This document shows positions 25,237 through 36,585 of a stretch of DNA of 64,000 nt, piece by piece; within the stretch, counting starts at the first letter, position 1; the number at the start of each line of letters is the position of its first letter. Origin of the DNA: Companilactobacillus alimentarius DSM 20249 (GTDB lineage Bacteria; Bacillota; Bacilli; Lactobacillales; Lactobacillaceae). The stretch spans positions 744,001 to 808,000 of the forward strand of contig NZ_CP018867.1 of NCBI RefSeq assembly GCF_002849895.1, written 5' to 3'. Below the pieces are notes generated by a model, which saw only the letters and a list, made by a program, of their open reading frames with translations, made no database searches and was not told where the DNA came from. The position numbers were made by a program, and so were the translations under genes.

Positions 25237-26226
25237 ATGAGCATTCTTGTTTTAGGTGGGGCCGGATATATCGGTTCACATACAGTTGATCATTTATGTG
25301 AACTTGGTTACGACGTCATTGTAGCAGATAATTTATCCACAGGACACAAACAAGCTATCAATTCAAAAGCTAAATTTTATCAAGGCGATGTCCGTGATAA
25401 AGAATTCTTGATCAAGTTATTCCAAAATGAAGATATTACTGATGTTATTCATTTTGCCGCATTCTCAATCGTTCCTGAATCCATGAAAGACCCACTCAAG
25501 TACTTTGATAACAATACTAGTGGTATGATCTCGTTGCTTCAAGTTATGCATAACTTTGACGTTAAACATATTGTCTTCTCGTCAACTGCAGCAACTTATG
25601 GTGAACCTAAACAAATTCCGATTAAGGAAACTGATCCAACTGTTCCAACTAATCCTTATGGTGAAAGCAAGCTGGCTATGGAGAAAATCATGCACTGGTG
25701 CGATGTGGCCTATGGTATTAAGTTTGTTGCTCTAAGATACTTCAATGTTGGTGGTGCAAAGCCTGACGGATCAATTGGTGAAGACCACAATCCAGAAACT
25801 CATCTTATTCCAGTCGTTTTACAAGTCGCTGCCGGTCAACGCGATGAATTGACGATTTTTGGTGATGACTATGATACTAAAGATGGTACCAATGTTCGTG
25901 ATTATGTCCACGTTGAAGATTTAGCCGAAGCTCATCGTTTAGCTATGGAATACCTTCGTAGTGGCAATGACAGCAATGTCTTTAATCTTGGTTCATCGAC
26001 TGGATTTTCTAATAAGGAAATCTTGGAAGCTGCCCGTAAAGCAACTGGCAAAGAAATCCCTGCCAAAATGGGACCAAGACGTGCTGGCGATCCTAGCACT
26101 TTGATTGCTGATTCAACTAAAGCTAGAACGATTCTTAAATGGAGTCCTAAGTATGATGATGTTGAAAAAGTTATCAGCGACGCTTGGAACTTTAAATCAA
26201 AACACTTAAACGGTTATGAAGACTAA
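25237..26226 (+). CDS. galE: UDP-glucose 4-epimerase
   Basis: A 329-residue short-chain dehydrogenase-type enzyme that interconverts UDP-glucose and UDP-galactose. The NAD site is [11 protein letters not shown]; the catalytic pair lies in [10 protein letters not shown] and [11 protein letters not shown] (YxxxK). RYFNVGGA and the [12 protein letters not shown] motif are typical of GalE. Ribosome site TTTGGAGGT. It stands alone here, not in a Leloir cluster, so its job may be to supply UDP-galactose for cell-surface sugars. Confidence 0.95.
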   Translation: MSILVLGGAGYIGSHTVDHLCELGYDVIVADNLSTGHKQAINSKAKFYQGDVRDKEFLIKLFQNEDITDVIHFAAFSIVPESMKDPLKYFDNNTSGMISLLQVMHNFDVKHIVFSSTAATYGEPKQIPIKETDPTVPTNPYGESKLAMEKIMHWCDVAYGIKFVALRYFNVGGAKPDGSIGEDHNPETHLIPVVLQVAAGQRDELTIFGDDYDTKDGTNVRDYVHVEDLAEAHRLAMEYLRSGNDSNVFNLGSSTGFSNKEILEAARKATGKEIPAKMGPRRAGDPSTLIADSTKARTILKWSPKYDDVEKVISDAWNFKSKHLNGYED

Positions 26227-26230
26227 TTTC

Positions 26231-26270
26231 AAAAAAGCTTATCGAAAGATTTTTCGATAGGCTTTTTTTA
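26231..26270. terminator. Bidirectional terminator between galE and the surface-protein gene
   Basis: AAAAAAGCTTATCGAAA / TTTTCGATAGGCTTTTTT with a very short loop, between two convergent genes. Confidence 0.88.
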
Positions 26271-28250
26271 CTGCACACTATCAACGAAAGTCCAGTTTAA
26301 CTTTGCGTGATAGCTACCTGATTTATTTAACTTATTATTCATTTCCAACAAAACACCTTTATCCGTGCGCCAACTGAGCGAATTCATCTCTTGTCCACCG
26401 CTTGTTTCTGAAACTATCGCTGAACTATTCAAAAGGTCAGCTTCAGAATCATCGTTAATATACTTCAAATGACCCTGTAGCTCATTTTCTTGGTCATCTT
26501 TTAATGGTGCTTCCTGCGATAAAAAAAGTTTTAAAGCCGTTTTATTGCGTCTCATATCATCAATATCTAAGATATTGTTTGGCCAGTTGGTCTTTTCTTG
26601 ACGATAAATCAATTTTTCATTAGCAATCGGTTTGATGCTGCCGTAGTCAATATCATTAACCGAATATTCCAATTTATTAGTAATTAAATTAATTGTTCTT
26701 GCCTCACTGAATTTCTGATATGCGGTATCATTGTCATCTACTCCATGAATATATCCCGTCGAGCGATATGTTTCCCGCTTATTAACATCACCAATTTTGA
26801 TGTCAATTTCAATCGTATGACTTTGATTGATTCCAAAATTCAACCCCGAAATTTCCACAATATCGTCTGATTTCCCATCGGTGTTGATTTGGTAATCACT
26901 ATCAGTTCCGTCAACTAAAACATTATTAACTTTAGTACCTTTTCTGATTGGCAAATAATACGTTGCATTTTTCAAGCGACTTCCAGAACTGTTATTAGTA
27001 ATTTTAGTATCATAAACAAGATTGTCATTACCAATTACATCAAACAACATAGTTGCTGAATCATTCTTATCACTCACCGTTTTATTAGTCAAAGTATCGT
27101 CAATTGAAATCTCTGGACCATCTTTTGATAGAACATTTAATTTGGCCTTGTTAGTATCGTATTCATATTTTTTACCACCGGTTTTAACTTCGATATGGGC
27201 AAAAATCTCAGTTCCATCATCATCCAGAGTCGTCACTGGCGTAGTATGTGAGATAGAATTTTTACCAACTTCAATTTCTTCTTGTTCGTGGTCTATTGGA
27301 TCTTCCTTGAACCAGCGAATCGAATAGGCCAAATCTTCTTGATCTTCAAATTCACCAATATTTCCCATCAGTTTAAAAGTGGCTGTTTCACCAGCATAAA
27401 CCGTCTGGTCCTCTAGACCTCCACCGACCATTAAAGTAGTACTAGCTTCCTTAATACCTCCATTCGAACTATTAATTGCTGTGGCAGTAACCTTAACTTC
27501 TCCACTAATAGAACGGGTATTAGCTTCAATTAAACCGGTATCCTCATCGATTGTAGCAATTTCAGGCTTATCAATACTCCATTTGACCGTTCCCGTAAAA
27601 TCTTTTGGTTCAATGTCAGCTCTAGCGTAAGTTGATGTAGTAGTTATGTCATTTTTCAAATTATAAATATAATCGTCATCAGTCGTAACTTTTAAATCGG
27701 TGACATCAACGTCACTATCTAAAGCATGGACTGTTGCAACTTGCGACCACACTTGTGGATCAAAAATAGTGGGGCCAAAAAGCATATACCAAGCTGTTCT
27801 TAACTGATAATACTTAACTCCCACTTCTGTTGGCGTGACAGTTAAATTGCGTTTATCGCCACCTTTTTTATCACTTACGCTGCTCCATTTTTTACCATCA
27901 GAACTTTCATACCACTGGTAATGTTGCCAAGAAGTAAAAGTTAAGATAGTCGTCAAAAAGGACCGACCTGCATCGGTATAAAGTGTGATGGGGGTCCCCT
28001 CAATCGTATAGGCATTAGCCTGCGGCTGTAGACTATAACCCGAAGTCATCCAAATTCCAAGAAATTTCCTAACATCCCCAGTTGGTTCATGTTTAGGAAC
28101 AATTGTCACTTCATCGCGATTATCGATCAATCCCGCCGTTAATTCAGCTGCCTCAACTTCTTTACTTTTTTTAATTGCAAAACGCCCGACAAAAAAAGAA
28201 AACATAATTATGCAAACAAGAAATTTTTTGAAACTATTTGATTTACGCAT
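26268..28250 (-). CDS. Large cell-surface protein with Ig-like and WxL-like domains
   Basis: A 660-residue exported protein. The signal peptide is basic and hydrophobic (FKKFLVCIIMFSFFVGRFA, cleavage near VEAAE). Residues about 200-275 resemble a bacterial Ig-like group 2 domain (KWSIDKPEIATIDEDTGLI). A second beta domain covers about 275-385, followed by a region similar to adhesin or pilin-like beta repeats (about 385-530). The C-terminus, from VNDIDYGSI to HAKLNWTFVDS, resembles the WxL cell-wall-binding domain, although the second motif reads WTF instead of WTL. There is no LPxTG. It could bind the cell wall non-covalently. WxL proteins are usually found in clusters with DUF916 and small WxL partners; none is visible here. 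Confidence 0.6.
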   Translation of the reverse strand: MRKSNSFKKFLVCIIMFSFFVGRFAIKKSKEVEAAELTAGLIDNRDEVTIVPKHEPTGDVRKFLGIWMTSGYSLQPQANAYTIEGTPITLYTDAGRSFLTTILTFTSWQHYQWYESSDGKKWSSVSDKKGGDKRNLTVTPTEVGVKYYQLRTAWYMLFGPTIFDPQVWSQVATVHALDSDVDVTDLKVTTDDDYIYNLKNDITTTSTYARADIEPKDFTGTVKWSIDKPEIATIDEDTGLIEANTRSISGEVKVTATAINSSNGGIKEASTTLMVGGGLEDQTVYAGETATFKLMGNIGEFEDQEDLAYSIRWFKEDPIDHEQEEIEVGKNSISHTTPVTTLDDDGTEIFAHIEVKTGGKKYEYDTNKAKLNVLSKDGPEISIDDTLTNKTVSDKNDSATMLFDVIGNDNLVYDTKITNNSSGSRLKNATYYLPIRKGTKVNNVLVDGTDSDYQINTDGKSDDIVEISGLNFGINQSHTIEIDIKIGDVNKRETYRSTGYIHGVDDNDTAYQKFSEARTINLITNKLEYSVNDIDYGSIKPIANEKLIYRQEKTNWPNNILDIDDMRRNKTALKLFLSQEAPLKDDQENELQGHLKYINDDSEADLLNSSAIVSETSGGQEMNSLSWRTDKGVLLEMNNKLNKSGSYHAKLNWTFVDSVQ

Positions 28251-28385
28251 ATTTATGAATACCCTTTCCTTTATTATACAAAGAGTATATCATCCCCAAA
28301 AAAAGGTATAAATATCAAATTTAATAAAATATTTTTAAATAAATAGACTTATCGTCAATATTTTTATTCTAATATTCAACTATAA

Positions 28386-28413
28386 CAAAAAAGACCATGA
28401 AAAATTCATGATC
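28386..28413 (-). terminator. Terminator after the disulfide oxidoreductase
   Basis: AGACCATGAA / TTCATGATCT stem with a three-base loop and a U run on the minus strand. Confidence 0.8.
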
Positions 28414-28422
28414 TTCTTTCGT

Positions 28423-29727
28423 CTATATCAGATATTCCAAATCACTACCAGCTGTTGGATAAGCCAATATTTCCTTTGTGACGTCTTCATGCGTCATCTT
28501 CTGCTCAATTGCTTTAGTTAAAAGATTAATCAGACTATCAGCTTCGTTGCTCAATAACGTAGCACCGATAATTTGCGATTGATCATTTAAAACAATTCTT
28601 ACCTTAGCTTTAGGTTCATTGGTGTGGCTATAAGTAAACCACTTAGTAACATCTTGATCTACCACTTTACTACCAGTCTGCTCACCCACTTGAGCCAATT
28701 TAGGACTGCCATAAACGACTGTCGGAATTAATGGAAGTTTGATATCTGAGGTTGTCTTTTGCAAAATCACATCACTAACGTAACTAGCTTCAAAGCCTGC
28801 CACCGGAGTCAATTTAGGTGCTTTAGTAGAAACTACATCCCCAATAGCAAAGATTCTCTCGTTACTAGATTGCAATTGCTTATTTACAACTACCCCATGA
28901 CGATCCACTTTGACACCAGCTTTATCCAAATCCAAATAATCGACATTAGGGATTCTTCCGGTTGCTCCAATAACAATATCGCTGGACAATTCAAAATTAT
29001 CAGCCTTGAGAATGAACTTGTCACCTGATTTAGCAATTTCCTTGGTATCAATATTGAAGTGAAATTCAACGCCTTTGTTTTCTAGTTGCTTAACTAACTC
29101 TAAGGCGTACTTTTCATTAAATGCCTTCAATGGATGGTCATTGTGATGAACGACATGTACCTTAGCTCCTGTTGCATTAGCAATCGTCGCCAATTCAAAA
29201 GCAATGTAACCCGCACCAATAATAGTAACTTCTTTAGGCATTTGCTTTAAGGACAAGAAATCTGTACTAGATAAGAGATTTTCTTTACCCTTAACATCCA
29301 AATAGCTTGGACGTTGACCTGTAGCGATAATAAAGTGATCTGCTTGATAAGTCACTTCATTTACTGACACTTCTTTATCAGATACAAATTTAGGTTCTCC
29401 ATCAATTGTTGTGATTCCCGCATCAATAGCTCCCTTTTTACTGCTATCAGAAACCGGATCAGTAAAGGTCTCCTTAAACTTCTCTAAGTCAGTCCAATTA
29501 ACATAAGGAACATCACCAAAACCTTTTCCTTGCAATTGAACCATTCGATCACGTGCTTCAACCGCTCCAATCAAAACCTTTTTAGGGTCACAGCCACGAT
29601 TTGGACAAGTTCCTCCCCAAAGATTATTCTCAATGACGGCCACGTTCTGACCAGCTCCACTCAAATCATATGCAGCTGCTAAACCGCCAGGACCAGCTCC
29701 GATAATAATTGTGTCAAATTTTTCCAT
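28423..29727 (-). CDS. FAD-dependent pyridine-nucleotide disulfide oxidoreductase, glutathione-reductase-like
   Basis: A 434-residue flavoprotein. The N-terminal FAD site is IIIGAGPGGLAAA. The redox pair is GGTCPNRGCDPKK (Cys41, Cys46). The NAD(P) site is EVTIIGAGYIAFE, and ATGRIPN and IFAIGDV are the second FAD motifs. The dimerisation domain ends in ILAYPTAGSD, with Tyr423 where glutathione reductase, mercuric reductase and dihydrolipoyl dehydrogenase have the catalytic His of HPT. It is a probable thiol-redox enzyme; the true disulfide substrate is not clear. Monocistronic. Confidence 0.82.
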   Translation of the reverse strand: MEKFDTIIIGAGPGGLAAAYDLSGAGQNVAVIENNLWGGTCPNRGCDPKKVLIGAVEARDRMVQLQGKGFGDVPYVNWTDLEKFKETFTDPVSDSSKKGAIDAGITTIDGEPKFVSDKEVSVNEVTYQADHFIIATGQRPSYLDVKGKENLLSSTDFLSLKQMPKEVTIIGAGYIAFELATIANATGAKVHVVHHNDHPLKAFNEKYALELVKQLENKGVEFHFNIDTKEIAKSGDKFILKADNFELSSDIVIGATGRIPNVDYLDLDKAGVKVDRHGVVVNKQLQSSNERIFAIGDVVSTKAPKLTPVAGFEASYVSDVILQKTTSDIKLPLIPTVVYGSPKLAQVGEQTGSKVVDQDVTKWFTYSHTNEPKAKVRIVLNDQSQIIGATLLSNEADSLINLLTKAIEQKMTHEDVTKEILAYPTAGSDLEYLI

Positions 29728-29742
29728 ATAAATTCCTCCAAA

Positions 29743-29790
29743 TAAAAAAAGTACTTATAATGAATTAACTAACTCCATTATAAGCACTTT
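29743..29790 (-). terminator. Terminator after lepA
   Basis: AAAGTACTTATAATG / CATTATAAGCACTTT long stem with a U run on the minus strand, starting directly after the lepA stop. Confidence 0.82.
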
Positions 29791-29791
29791 C

Positions 29792-31639
29792 TTAATTTTT
29801 GCCGTCTTCTTTGCCTCGATTGAGGTTCAAGACTGACATGAAGGCTTCTTGAGGAATTGAAACTTTTCCAATTTCCTTCATTCGTTTTTTACCAGCTTTT
29901 TGCTTATTCAACAACTTATCACGACGAGTTCTATCACCACCATAGAGTTTAGCAGTAACATCCTTTCGATAAGCTTTAACATTTGAACGAGCTACAACTT
30001 TATTTCCAATGGTTGCTTGAATAGGAATTTCAAACATTTGACGAGGGATAACTTGCTTCAAACGAGCCACAATATCTCGACCACGCTTTTGAGCAAAATC
30101 TTTATGAACGATAAAGCTCAAGGCATCCACTGGTTCACCATTCAATAGAATATCCATTTTTACCAATTCACTTGGTTCATAATCATCAATATCGTAATCC
30201 AATGAAGCATAACCTTTAGTACTTGATTTCAAATCATCAAAGAAATCAAAGATTATTTCTAGCAATGGCAATTTATAAATAACGTTCACTCGATATTTAT
30301 CTAAATAATCCATCGTTACGAATTCGCCACGCTTATGTTGACAGAGTTCCATAACAGCACCCACATAATCTTCAGGGACCATTATCTCCGCTCTAACATA
30401 GGGTTCACGGACTTCTTTTATTTCAGAGGCATCTGGTAACTCAGATGGATTATCGACCACAATATTTTTACCATCATTGGTTGTTACGTGATAATCAACT
30501 GAGGGCGAGGTTGTAATCAAATCAAGATCAAAATCTCTTTCCAATCGTTCCTGAACAACATCCATGTGCAATAAGCCTAAGAATCCACAACGGAATCCAA
30601 AGCCCAAAGCTTGTGAAGTTTCTGGTTCAAATTCCAAAGCAGCATCATTTAATTGTAATTTCTCTAATGCTTCATGCAAATCCTCATATTTAGCATTGTC
30701 AACTGGATAAAGTCCTGCAAAGACCATTGGCGTGCTCTTACGATACCCCGTCAACGGTTCAGCCGTAGGATTATTAGCTAATGTAACGGTATCACCAACT
30801 CGTGTTTCCTTAACTGATTTAATGCTGGCAGTAATATAGCCAACATCCCCTGCCATCAAATAGTCACGTTTAACCGCCTTAGGAGACATCACACCAACTT
30901 CTGTGACTTCAAAGGTCTTCTTATTACTCATCAATTGAATCGTGTCTCCAACCTTAACAACGCCTTCACGGACACGTACATCTAAGACCACGCCACGGTA
31001 ACTGTCATAGACTGAATCAAAGATCAAAGCCTTTAAAGGTTTATCGAGATCTCCAGTTGGAGCGGGAACATCCGAAACGATTCTCTCTAAGAGTTCATCG
31101 ACACCAACACCAGTCTTAGCGCTCATTAAAATTGATGATTCAGCATCAATCCCGATCATCTCTTCAATCTCTTCTTTAACCTTGTCCGGTTCAGCCGAAG
31201 GAAGATCAATTTTATTGATAACCGGAACGATCTCCAAGTCGTTATCAATTGCCAAATAAGCGTTAGCTAATGTTTGAGCCTCTACCCCCTGTGCTGCGTC
31301 GACAACTAACAATGCGCCCTCACAGGCAGCCAAAGAACGTGAAACTTCATACGAGAAATCTACATGTCCTGGGGTATCAATCAAGTGAAATATATAAGTC
31401 TGACCATCTTTAGCCTCATATTCCAATTCAACCGCATTCAATTTAATCGTAATTCCACGTTCACGTTCCAGATCCATATCATCTAGGATTTGAGCTTTCA
31501 TTTCACGTTTCGAAACCGTTTTGGTTCTTTCCAAAATTCGATCAGCAATCGTTGATTTACCATGATCGATATGCGCTACGATAGAGAAATTACGAATTCT
31601 TTTTTGTCTTTCTTTTAATTTATCGAGATCTAAATCCAT
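29792..31639 (-). CDS. lepA: Elongation factor 4 (LepA)
   Basis: A 615-residue translational GTPase. G motifs are [18 protein letters not shown] and NKIDLPS. The EF4-specific C-terminal domain is present ([20 protein letters not shown]). LepA acts on the ribosome, promoting back-translocation or early assembly steps. The gene follows dnaJ, as is common in Firmicutes, but a terminator at 31712-31745 lies between them. Confidence 0.98.
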   Translation of the reverse strand: MDLDLDKLKERQKRIRNFSIVAHIDHGKSTIADRILERTKTVSKREMKAQILDDMDLERERGITIKLNAVELEYEAKDGQTYIFHLIDTPGHVDFSYEVSRSLAACEGALLVVDAAQGVEAQTLANAYLAIDNDLEIVPVINKIDLPSAEPDKVKEEIEEMIGIDAESSILMSAKTGVGVDELLERIVSDVPAPTGDLDKPLKALIFDSVYDSYRGVVLDVRVREGVVKVGDTIQLMSNKKTFEVTEVGVMSPKAVKRDYLMAGDVGYITASIKSVKETRVGDTVTLANNPTAEPLTGYRKSTPMVFAGLYPVDNAKYEDLHEALEKLQLNDAALEFEPETSQALGFGFRCGFLGLLHMDVVQERLERDFDLDLITTSPSVDYHVTTNDGKNIVVDNPSELPDASEIKEVREPYVRAEIMVPEDYVGAVMELCQHKRGEFVTMDYLDKYRVNVIYKLPLLEIIFDFFDDLKSSTKGYASLDYDIDDYEPSELVKMDILLNGEPVDALSFIVHKDFAQKRGRDIVARLKQVIPRQMFEIPIQATIGNKVVARSNVKAYRKDVTAKLYGGDRTRRDKLLNKQKAGKKRMKEIGKVSIPQEAFMSVLNLNRGKEDGKN

Positions 31640-31711
31640 AAATTATTCCCTTCTATCAGAAATTTATCATTCTTTCTATTTTACACTATTGTACTACTAT
31701 GTTCTATATGT

Positions 31712-31745
31712 AAAAAAGAAGAGACCAATGGCCTCTTCTTTTTTA
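31712..31745 (-). terminator. Terminator after dnaJ
   Basis: AAAAAAGAAGAG / CTCTTCTTTTTT stem around ACCAATGGC with T runs in both directions. Confidence 0.85.
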
Positions 31746-31748
31746 CTA

Positions 31749-32888
31749 TTATTCGCCTTTAAAGGCATCTCTTACTTTATTGAAAAAGTTACTATCTTTT
31801 TCTTTAACTTTGTCTCCACCAGCTTCGGCAAATTTCTTCAAAGCACTGCGTTGTTCACCAGAAAGTTTGCGGGGTGTAACAATGTTTACTGTAACCTTTT
31901 CGTCACCGATACTCTTGCTATTCAAAACAGGAGCACCCTTGCCACGCAATCTGAATGTAGTCCCAGTTTGTGTACCACTTGGCACATTAAGCTTAACGGG
32001 ACCATGCACAGTATTGACTTTAATTTCATCACCTAAAGTAGCTTGAGGGAAACTAATATTTACTGAAGCATAAATTGTCGAACCATCACGTCTAAACTCC
32101 TTGCTTGGAGCAACATGGAAGACAATATAAAGATCACCATAAGGTCCACCGTTGGTTCCAGCCTCACCTTGACCATCAAGACGCATTTGTTGTCCATCTT
32201 CAACACCAGCTGGAACTGTAACCTTAAGTTCATGCTTTTCGTTTACCTTACCTGAACCATGGCAAATATTGCATTTTTCTTTGATTTCTTTACCAGTACC
32301 ATTGCAGACATCACAGACAACTCTAGTACGCATACGACCAAGTGGAGTCTGACGATCAACTTCTACATAACCTGAACCGTGACACTTAGAACATGTCTCT
32401 GGATGTGTACCAGGTTTTGCACCTGAACCACCACAAGTAGAACATTCTTCTTCACGATTGTAGGAAATGTTAGTTTTCTTACCAAAAACTCCTTCTTCGA
32501 AAGTCAGATCCATACGATATTGAAGATCGGAACCTTGTCTTGGGGCATTAGGATTTTGACGAGCAGCACCGCCACCGCCAAAGAATTGGCTAAAGATATC
32601 TTCAAATCCGCCGAACTGATCTCCAGCTCCAGCACCATTGAAACCACCAAAACCTCCTTGGCCACCATTCATACCGGCAGAACCATATTGATCATATTGA
32701 GCACGCTTTTGTGGGTCTTTTAAAATTTCATAGGCTGCATTAACTTCCTTAAATTTGTCTTCGGCATCAGGTGCCTTGTTCAAATCAGGATGATATTTTT
32801 TTGAAAGTTTACGAAACGCTTTTCTGATATCATCATCAGAAGCATTTTTATCAACGCCTAGTACGTCATATGGATTTCTATCTGCCAT
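31749..32888 (-). CDS. dnaJ: Chaperone DnaJ
   Basis: A 379-residue co-chaperone. The J domain carries KKYHPDLN (HPD motif, about 30-37), followed by a Gly/Phe-rich linker and four zinc-binding CxxCxGxG repeats ([32 protein letters not shown]), then the C-terminal substrate domains. It stimulates DnaK ATPase activity. It is the last gene of hrcA-grpE-dnaK-dnaJ. A hairpin at 32943-33002 lies between dnaK and dnaJ. Confidence 0.98.
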   Translation of the reverse strand: MADRNPYDVLGVDKNASDDDIRKAFRKLSKKYHPDLNKAPDAEDKFKEVNAAYEILKDPQKRAQYDQYGSAGMNGGQGGFGGFNGAGAGDQFGGFEDIFSQFFGGGGAARQNPNAPRQGSDLQYRMDLTFEEGVFGKKTNISYNREEECSTCGGSGAKPGTHPETCSKCHGSGYVEVDRQTPLGRMRTRVVCDVCNGTGKEIKEKCNICHGSGKVNEKHELKVTVPAGVEDGQQMRLDGQGEAGTNGGPYGDLYIVFHVAPSKEFRRDGSTIYASVNISFPQATLGDEIKVNTVHGPVKLNVPSGTQTGTTFRLRGKGAPVLNSKSIGDEKVTVNIVTPRKLSGEQRSALKKFAEAGGDKVKEKDSNFFNKVRDAFKGE

Positions 32889-32942
32889 TAAATCACCTTT
32901 GTATGACAGGACAATTAAGTCCTATTCCTTTTTAACGCTCAA

Positions 32943-33002
32943 AAGAGCAGTTATTGTTTTACTATACCATAAATTGGTTTTAGTAATTAACTGACTGCTC
33001 TT
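32943..33002 (-). other. Hairpin between dnaK and dnaJ
   Basis: AAGAGCAG (32943-32950) pairs with CTGCTCTT (32995-33002), extended by TTA/TAA. The U run after the stem is weak (CTTTTGAG), so it may be a partial attenuator or a processing site that sets the dnaK:dnaJ ratio. Confidence 0.4.
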
Positions 33003-33013
33003 CATCACAATTA

Positions 33014-34876
33014 TTATTTCTTATCTTTATCAGGATCTACTTCTGAAAAGTCGCCATCAACGGTACCGTCATCTGACTTCTTGCCATCAGTTGAATCCGT
33101 ACCAGTAGCACCTTTATCGCCACCAGCTTTTTGTTGTGCTTGTTGAGCTTGTTGATAAAGTTTTACAGACAAGTCTTGGACAATCTTATTCAAATCGTCA
33201 CGTTTCTTCTTCATGTCTTCAAGATCACCAGAATCTTGAGCCTTCTTCAAAGCATCACGAGCATCTTGGGCCTTCTTAATTTCGTCATCAGAAACTTTAC
33301 CCTTAACGTCTTTTAGAGTCTTGTCAGTTGCAAACAATGTTTGTTCAACATCGTTCTTAACGTCAACCTCTTCCTTACGCTTGTTATCTTCTTGTTCGTG
33401 TTCCTTAGCTTCTTTCATCATCTTGTCGATTTCTTCATCGCTCAAACCAGATGAACTCTTGATAGTGATCTTTTGTTCCTTGTTTGTTCCCATATCCTTA
33501 GCAGATACGTTAACAATACCATTCTTATCAATATCAAATTTAACTTGGATCTGAGGTACACCACGTGGTGCAGCAGGAATATCTGTTAGTTGGAAACGAC
33601 CCAAAGTCTTATTATCTGCGGCCATTGGACGTTCACCTTGAAGAACGTGGATATCAACAGCACTTTGATTATCAGCAGCAGTTGAGAATACTTGTGACTT
33701 ACTTGTTGGAATAGTTGTATTTCTGTCAATCAATTTAGTGAATACTCCACCCATTGTTTCAATACCAAGTGACAATGGTGTGACATCAAGTAAGACAACA
33801 TCTTTAACATCACCAGAGATAACACCACCTTGAATAGCAGCACCTAAAGCAACAGCTTCATCAGGGTTGATTGAGTGATCGGGAGCTTTACCAGTCCACT
33901 TAGCAACAGATTCTTGAACGGCTGGAATACGTGTTGAACCACCGTTTAAGATAACCTTGTCAATGTCAGAATTTGTTAGATTTGCATCTTTCAATGCATT
34001 GTCAACTGGAATCTTAGTTCTTTCAACTAAATCTGATGTCAATTCATCGAACTTAGCACGTGTCAATGTTTCTTCCAAGTGTAATGGACCATTAGCACCT
34101 GATGAAATAAATGGAAGACTGATTGATGTTTGAGCAACACCTGACAAATCTTTCTTAGCTTTTTCAGCAGCATCCTTCAATCTTTGAAGAGCCATCTTAT
34201 CTTGTGATAAGTCAACGCCATTCTTTTCCTTGAATTGTGCAACTAGCCAATCGATGATCTTTTGGTCAAAGTCATCACCACCAAGATGTGTATCACCATT
34301 TGTTGAAAGTACTTCGAAGACACCATCGCCTAGCTGAAGTACAGAAACATCAAATGTACCACCACCAAGGTCATATACAAGGATCTTTTCGTCACCCTTA
34401 TCATTATCTAGACCATAAGCAAGTGCTGAAGCTGTTGGTTCGTTAACAATACGTTGAACATTTAAACCAGCAATTTTACCAGCATCCTTAGTAGCTTGTC
34501 TTTGTGAATCATTGAAGTATGCAGGTACTGTGATAACAGCGTCTGTTACTTTTTCACCTAAGTAGTCTTCAGAAAACTTCTTAATGTGTTGAAGAATGAA
34601 TGCTGAAATTTCTTGTGGTGTATATTCCTTACCGCCAGCTTTAACTTTGTATCCAGCCTCACCCATGTGACGCTTGATTGAAGAAACTGTATCAGGATTT
34701 GTGATTGCTTGTCTCTTAGCAACTTCACCAACTTGAATTTCACCATCTTTGAAAGCAACTACTGAAGGAGTAGTTCTGGCACCCTCTGGGTTAGTGATGA
34801 TCTTTGGTGATCCACCTTCCAAGACGGCTACAGCTGAGTTTGTAGTACCTAAATCAATACCGATAACTTTTGACAT
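33014..34876 (-). CDS. dnaK: Chaperone DnaK (Hsp70)
   Basis: A 620-residue Hsp70. The ATPase domain starts with [17 protein letters not shown] and contains [14 protein letters not shown] and [14 protein letters not shown]. The substrate domain (about 370-500) and helical lid follow. The C-terminus is an Asp/Lys-rich tail. It folds and protects proteins in the cytoplasm with DnaJ and GrpE. Third gene of the heat-shock operon under HrcA; ribosome site AGAGG. Confidence 0.99.
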   Translation of the reverse strand: MSKVIGIDLGTTNSAVAVLEGGSPKIITNPEGARTTPSVVAFKDGEIQVGEVAKRQAITNPDTVSSIKRHMGEAGYKVKAGGKEYTPQEISAFILQHIKKFSEDYLGEKVTDAVITVPAYFNDSQRQATKDAGKIAGLNVQRIVNEPTASALAYGLDNDKGDEKILVYDLGGGTFDVSVLQLGDGVFEVLSTNGDTHLGGDDFDQKIIDWLVAQFKEKNGVDLSQDKMALQRLKDAAEKAKKDLSGVAQTSISLPFISSGANGPLHLEETLTRAKFDELTSDLVERTKIPVDNALKDANLTNSDIDKVILNGGSTRIPAVQESVAKWTGKAPDHSINPDEAVALGAAIQGGVISGDVKDVVLLDVTPLSLGIETMGGVFTKLIDRNTTIPTSKSQVFSTAADNQSAVDIHVLQGERPMAADNKTLGRFQLTDIPAAPRGVPQIQVKFDIDKNGIVNVSAKDMGTNKEQKITIKSSSGLSDEEIDKMMKEAKEHEQEDNKRKEEVDVKNDVEQTLFATDKTLKDVKGKVSDDEIKKAQDARDALKKAQDSGDLEDMKKKRDDLNKIVQDLSVKLYQQAQQAQQKAGGDKGATGTDSTDGKKSDDGTVDGDFSEVDPDKDKK

Positions 34877-34916
34877 AAACTAAAACCTCTTTTTAAATTT
34901 TTAATTATTATTTTTA

Positions 34917-35507
34917 TTATTGTGCAACAACGACCATCGCTGGACGCAAGACACGATCTTCTAATTTGTAACCTTTTTGCAAAACTTGTACTACAGTATC
35001 CTTCTTATGCTTATCATCAGCAGGAACTGTCTGAACAGCTTGGCTGAACGTTGGATCAAATTTTTCACCAGCGTTGTCTATTTCAGTTACGTGATTATTT
35101 TGAAGTGCCTTAACCATATGTTGTTGAACCATTTCAATACCCTTTTTCAATTGCTTGCTGGCTTCATCGTCAGCTTCAACATTTAGAGCACGTTCAAGAT
35201 TATCCAAGACAGGAAGAATTTCTGTTGCCAACTTTTGACCATCATATTTAAGAATACCAGAAACTTCTTTATTATGACGATTGTTCATGTTTTGAATTTC
35301 AGCTTGGCTTCTTAAGAATTTATCTTCCAAATCCGCATTCTTAGCTTTTAGATCTTTAATCTCTTTATCTTTGGGATCGATCTTTTGAGCACTTTCTTTT
35401 TTCGCTGATTTTTCAGCCTTTTTATCAGTCTTTGAAGTTTCCTTAGCAGCTGATTCTTCTGCTTTTTTAGAAGACTTCAAATCTGGATCTTTTTCTTTAT
35501 CTGCCAT
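34917..35507 (-). CDS. grpE: Nucleotide exchange factor GrpE
   Basis: A 196-residue protein. The first 55 residues are a highly charged Lys/Glu/Ala tail, then a coiled coil (about 55-95) and the beta domain with FDPTFSQAV and [20 protein letters not shown]. It releases ADP from DnaK. AGGAGG site before the ATG. Lies between hrcA and dnaK. Confidence 0.97.
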   Translation of the reverse strand: MADKEKDPDLKSSKKAEESAAKETSKTDKKAEKSAKKESAQKIDPKDKEIKDLKAKNADLEDKFLRSQAEIQNMNNRHNKEVSGILKYDGQKLATEILPVLDNLERALNVEADDEASKQLKKGIEMVQQHMVKALQNNHVTEIDNAGEKFDPTFSQAVQTVPADDKHKKDTVVQVLQKGYKLEDRVLRPAMVVVAQ

Positions 35508-35523
35508 TACTTCCTCCTAAATT

Positions 35524-36570
35524 TCAAGAATCATCATACCTTGAATAATAATCGATCAGTCTTTTGGCTAATTCAACTCTAAATTCACCTAACAATCCAA
35601 TTAATTGTGAATAATGCATTGTCGTTGGTCCTAACAAGGCAATAACACCTTTACCGTGATGACCCACATCATAATTAGCAGTTATAATGCTGTAATTTTT
35701 CAATGCATCACTACCAAGCTCACTACCTAAACGAACTTTGATACCATCGTCTGCGATACTTGGATCTAACAATTTTCTTAAATCAGTACTTTGATTCATC
35801 AGTGAAAATAATGATTGAACTTGTGATAAGTCTTCATTATTAGCATAATTCAAAAGATTCAATTGACCATCAACATAATACTTTTCAGATTCAGCTTTCT
35901 TAAAGAGCGTATCCATCATATCTAACAATCCATCAGACGAATACATATACTCAGAAAGAATTGCTGGAACATCTTCATGCAGCATTTTAATGACCTTAGG
36001 CAATGGCTTTCCTACCAACTTATCATTAACAATATTAACTATTTTTTCAATCAATGAAGTATCAAAATCATCATCAATTGTATAAATGTTATTTTCTACA
36101 TTATTATCACTCGTAACAATAATTGCCATAAGCTGATGTGGATTCAAAGGAACGATTCTAAATCCTGTTAGAAGGATCGAATTGCTCTCTGGACCCAAGG
36201 TAATCGCCGTATAACTAGTTAAATGAGATAAGATCTTAGCAGATTGTTCGATAATATCGCCTATTTGATGATAGGTTTTACCGAAGTCATCGTCGATCCT
36301 TTGTGCAATATCTTGCGGTACACTAGTCGGCTGTACCAAATGATCAAGATAATAACGGTATCCCATTGCTGAAGGAATTCTTCCTGAAGAAAGGTGGGTT
36401 TTCTCGAGATAACCTACTTCTTCAAGAACTGCCATTTCATTTCTGATTGTTGCAGAACTAACGTGAAACGGTAGTTGATTCATCAACGTTTTTGAACCAA
36501 CCGGCTGGCCGGTATCTGTAAAAATGCGCACGACTTCTCTCAAGATTGCATCTTGACGTTGTGATAACAT
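35524..36570 (-). CDS. hrcA: Heat-inducible transcription repressor HrcA
   Basis: A 348-residue repressor. It has an N-terminal winged helix (LSQRQDAILREVVRIF, then ATIRNEMAVLEEVGYLEKTH) and a GAF-like central and C-terminal region. It binds CIRCE and represses the operon it heads, giving heat-shock control with GroE. The ATG at 36570 follows AAGGAGG. The CIRCE element lies 16 bases upstream. Confidence 0.98.
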   Translation of the reverse strand: MLSQRQDAILREVVRIFTDTGQPVGSKTLMNQLPFHVSSATIRNEMAVLEEVGYLEKTHLSSGRIPSAMGYRYYLDHLVQPTSVPQDIAQRIDDDFGKTYHQIGDIIEQSAKILSHLTSYTAITLGPESNSILLTGFRIVPLNPHQLMAIIVTSDNNVENNIYTIDDDFDTSLIEKIVNIVNDKLVGKPLPKVIKMLHEDVPAILSEYMYSSDGLLDMMDTLFKKAESEKYYVDGQLNLLNYANNEDLSQVQSLFSLMNQSTDLRKLLDPSIADDGIKVRLGSELGSDALKNYSIITANYDVGHHGKGVIALLGPTTMHYSQLIGLLGEFRVELAKRLIDYYSRYDDS

Positions 36571-36585
36571 TATACCGTCCTCCTT

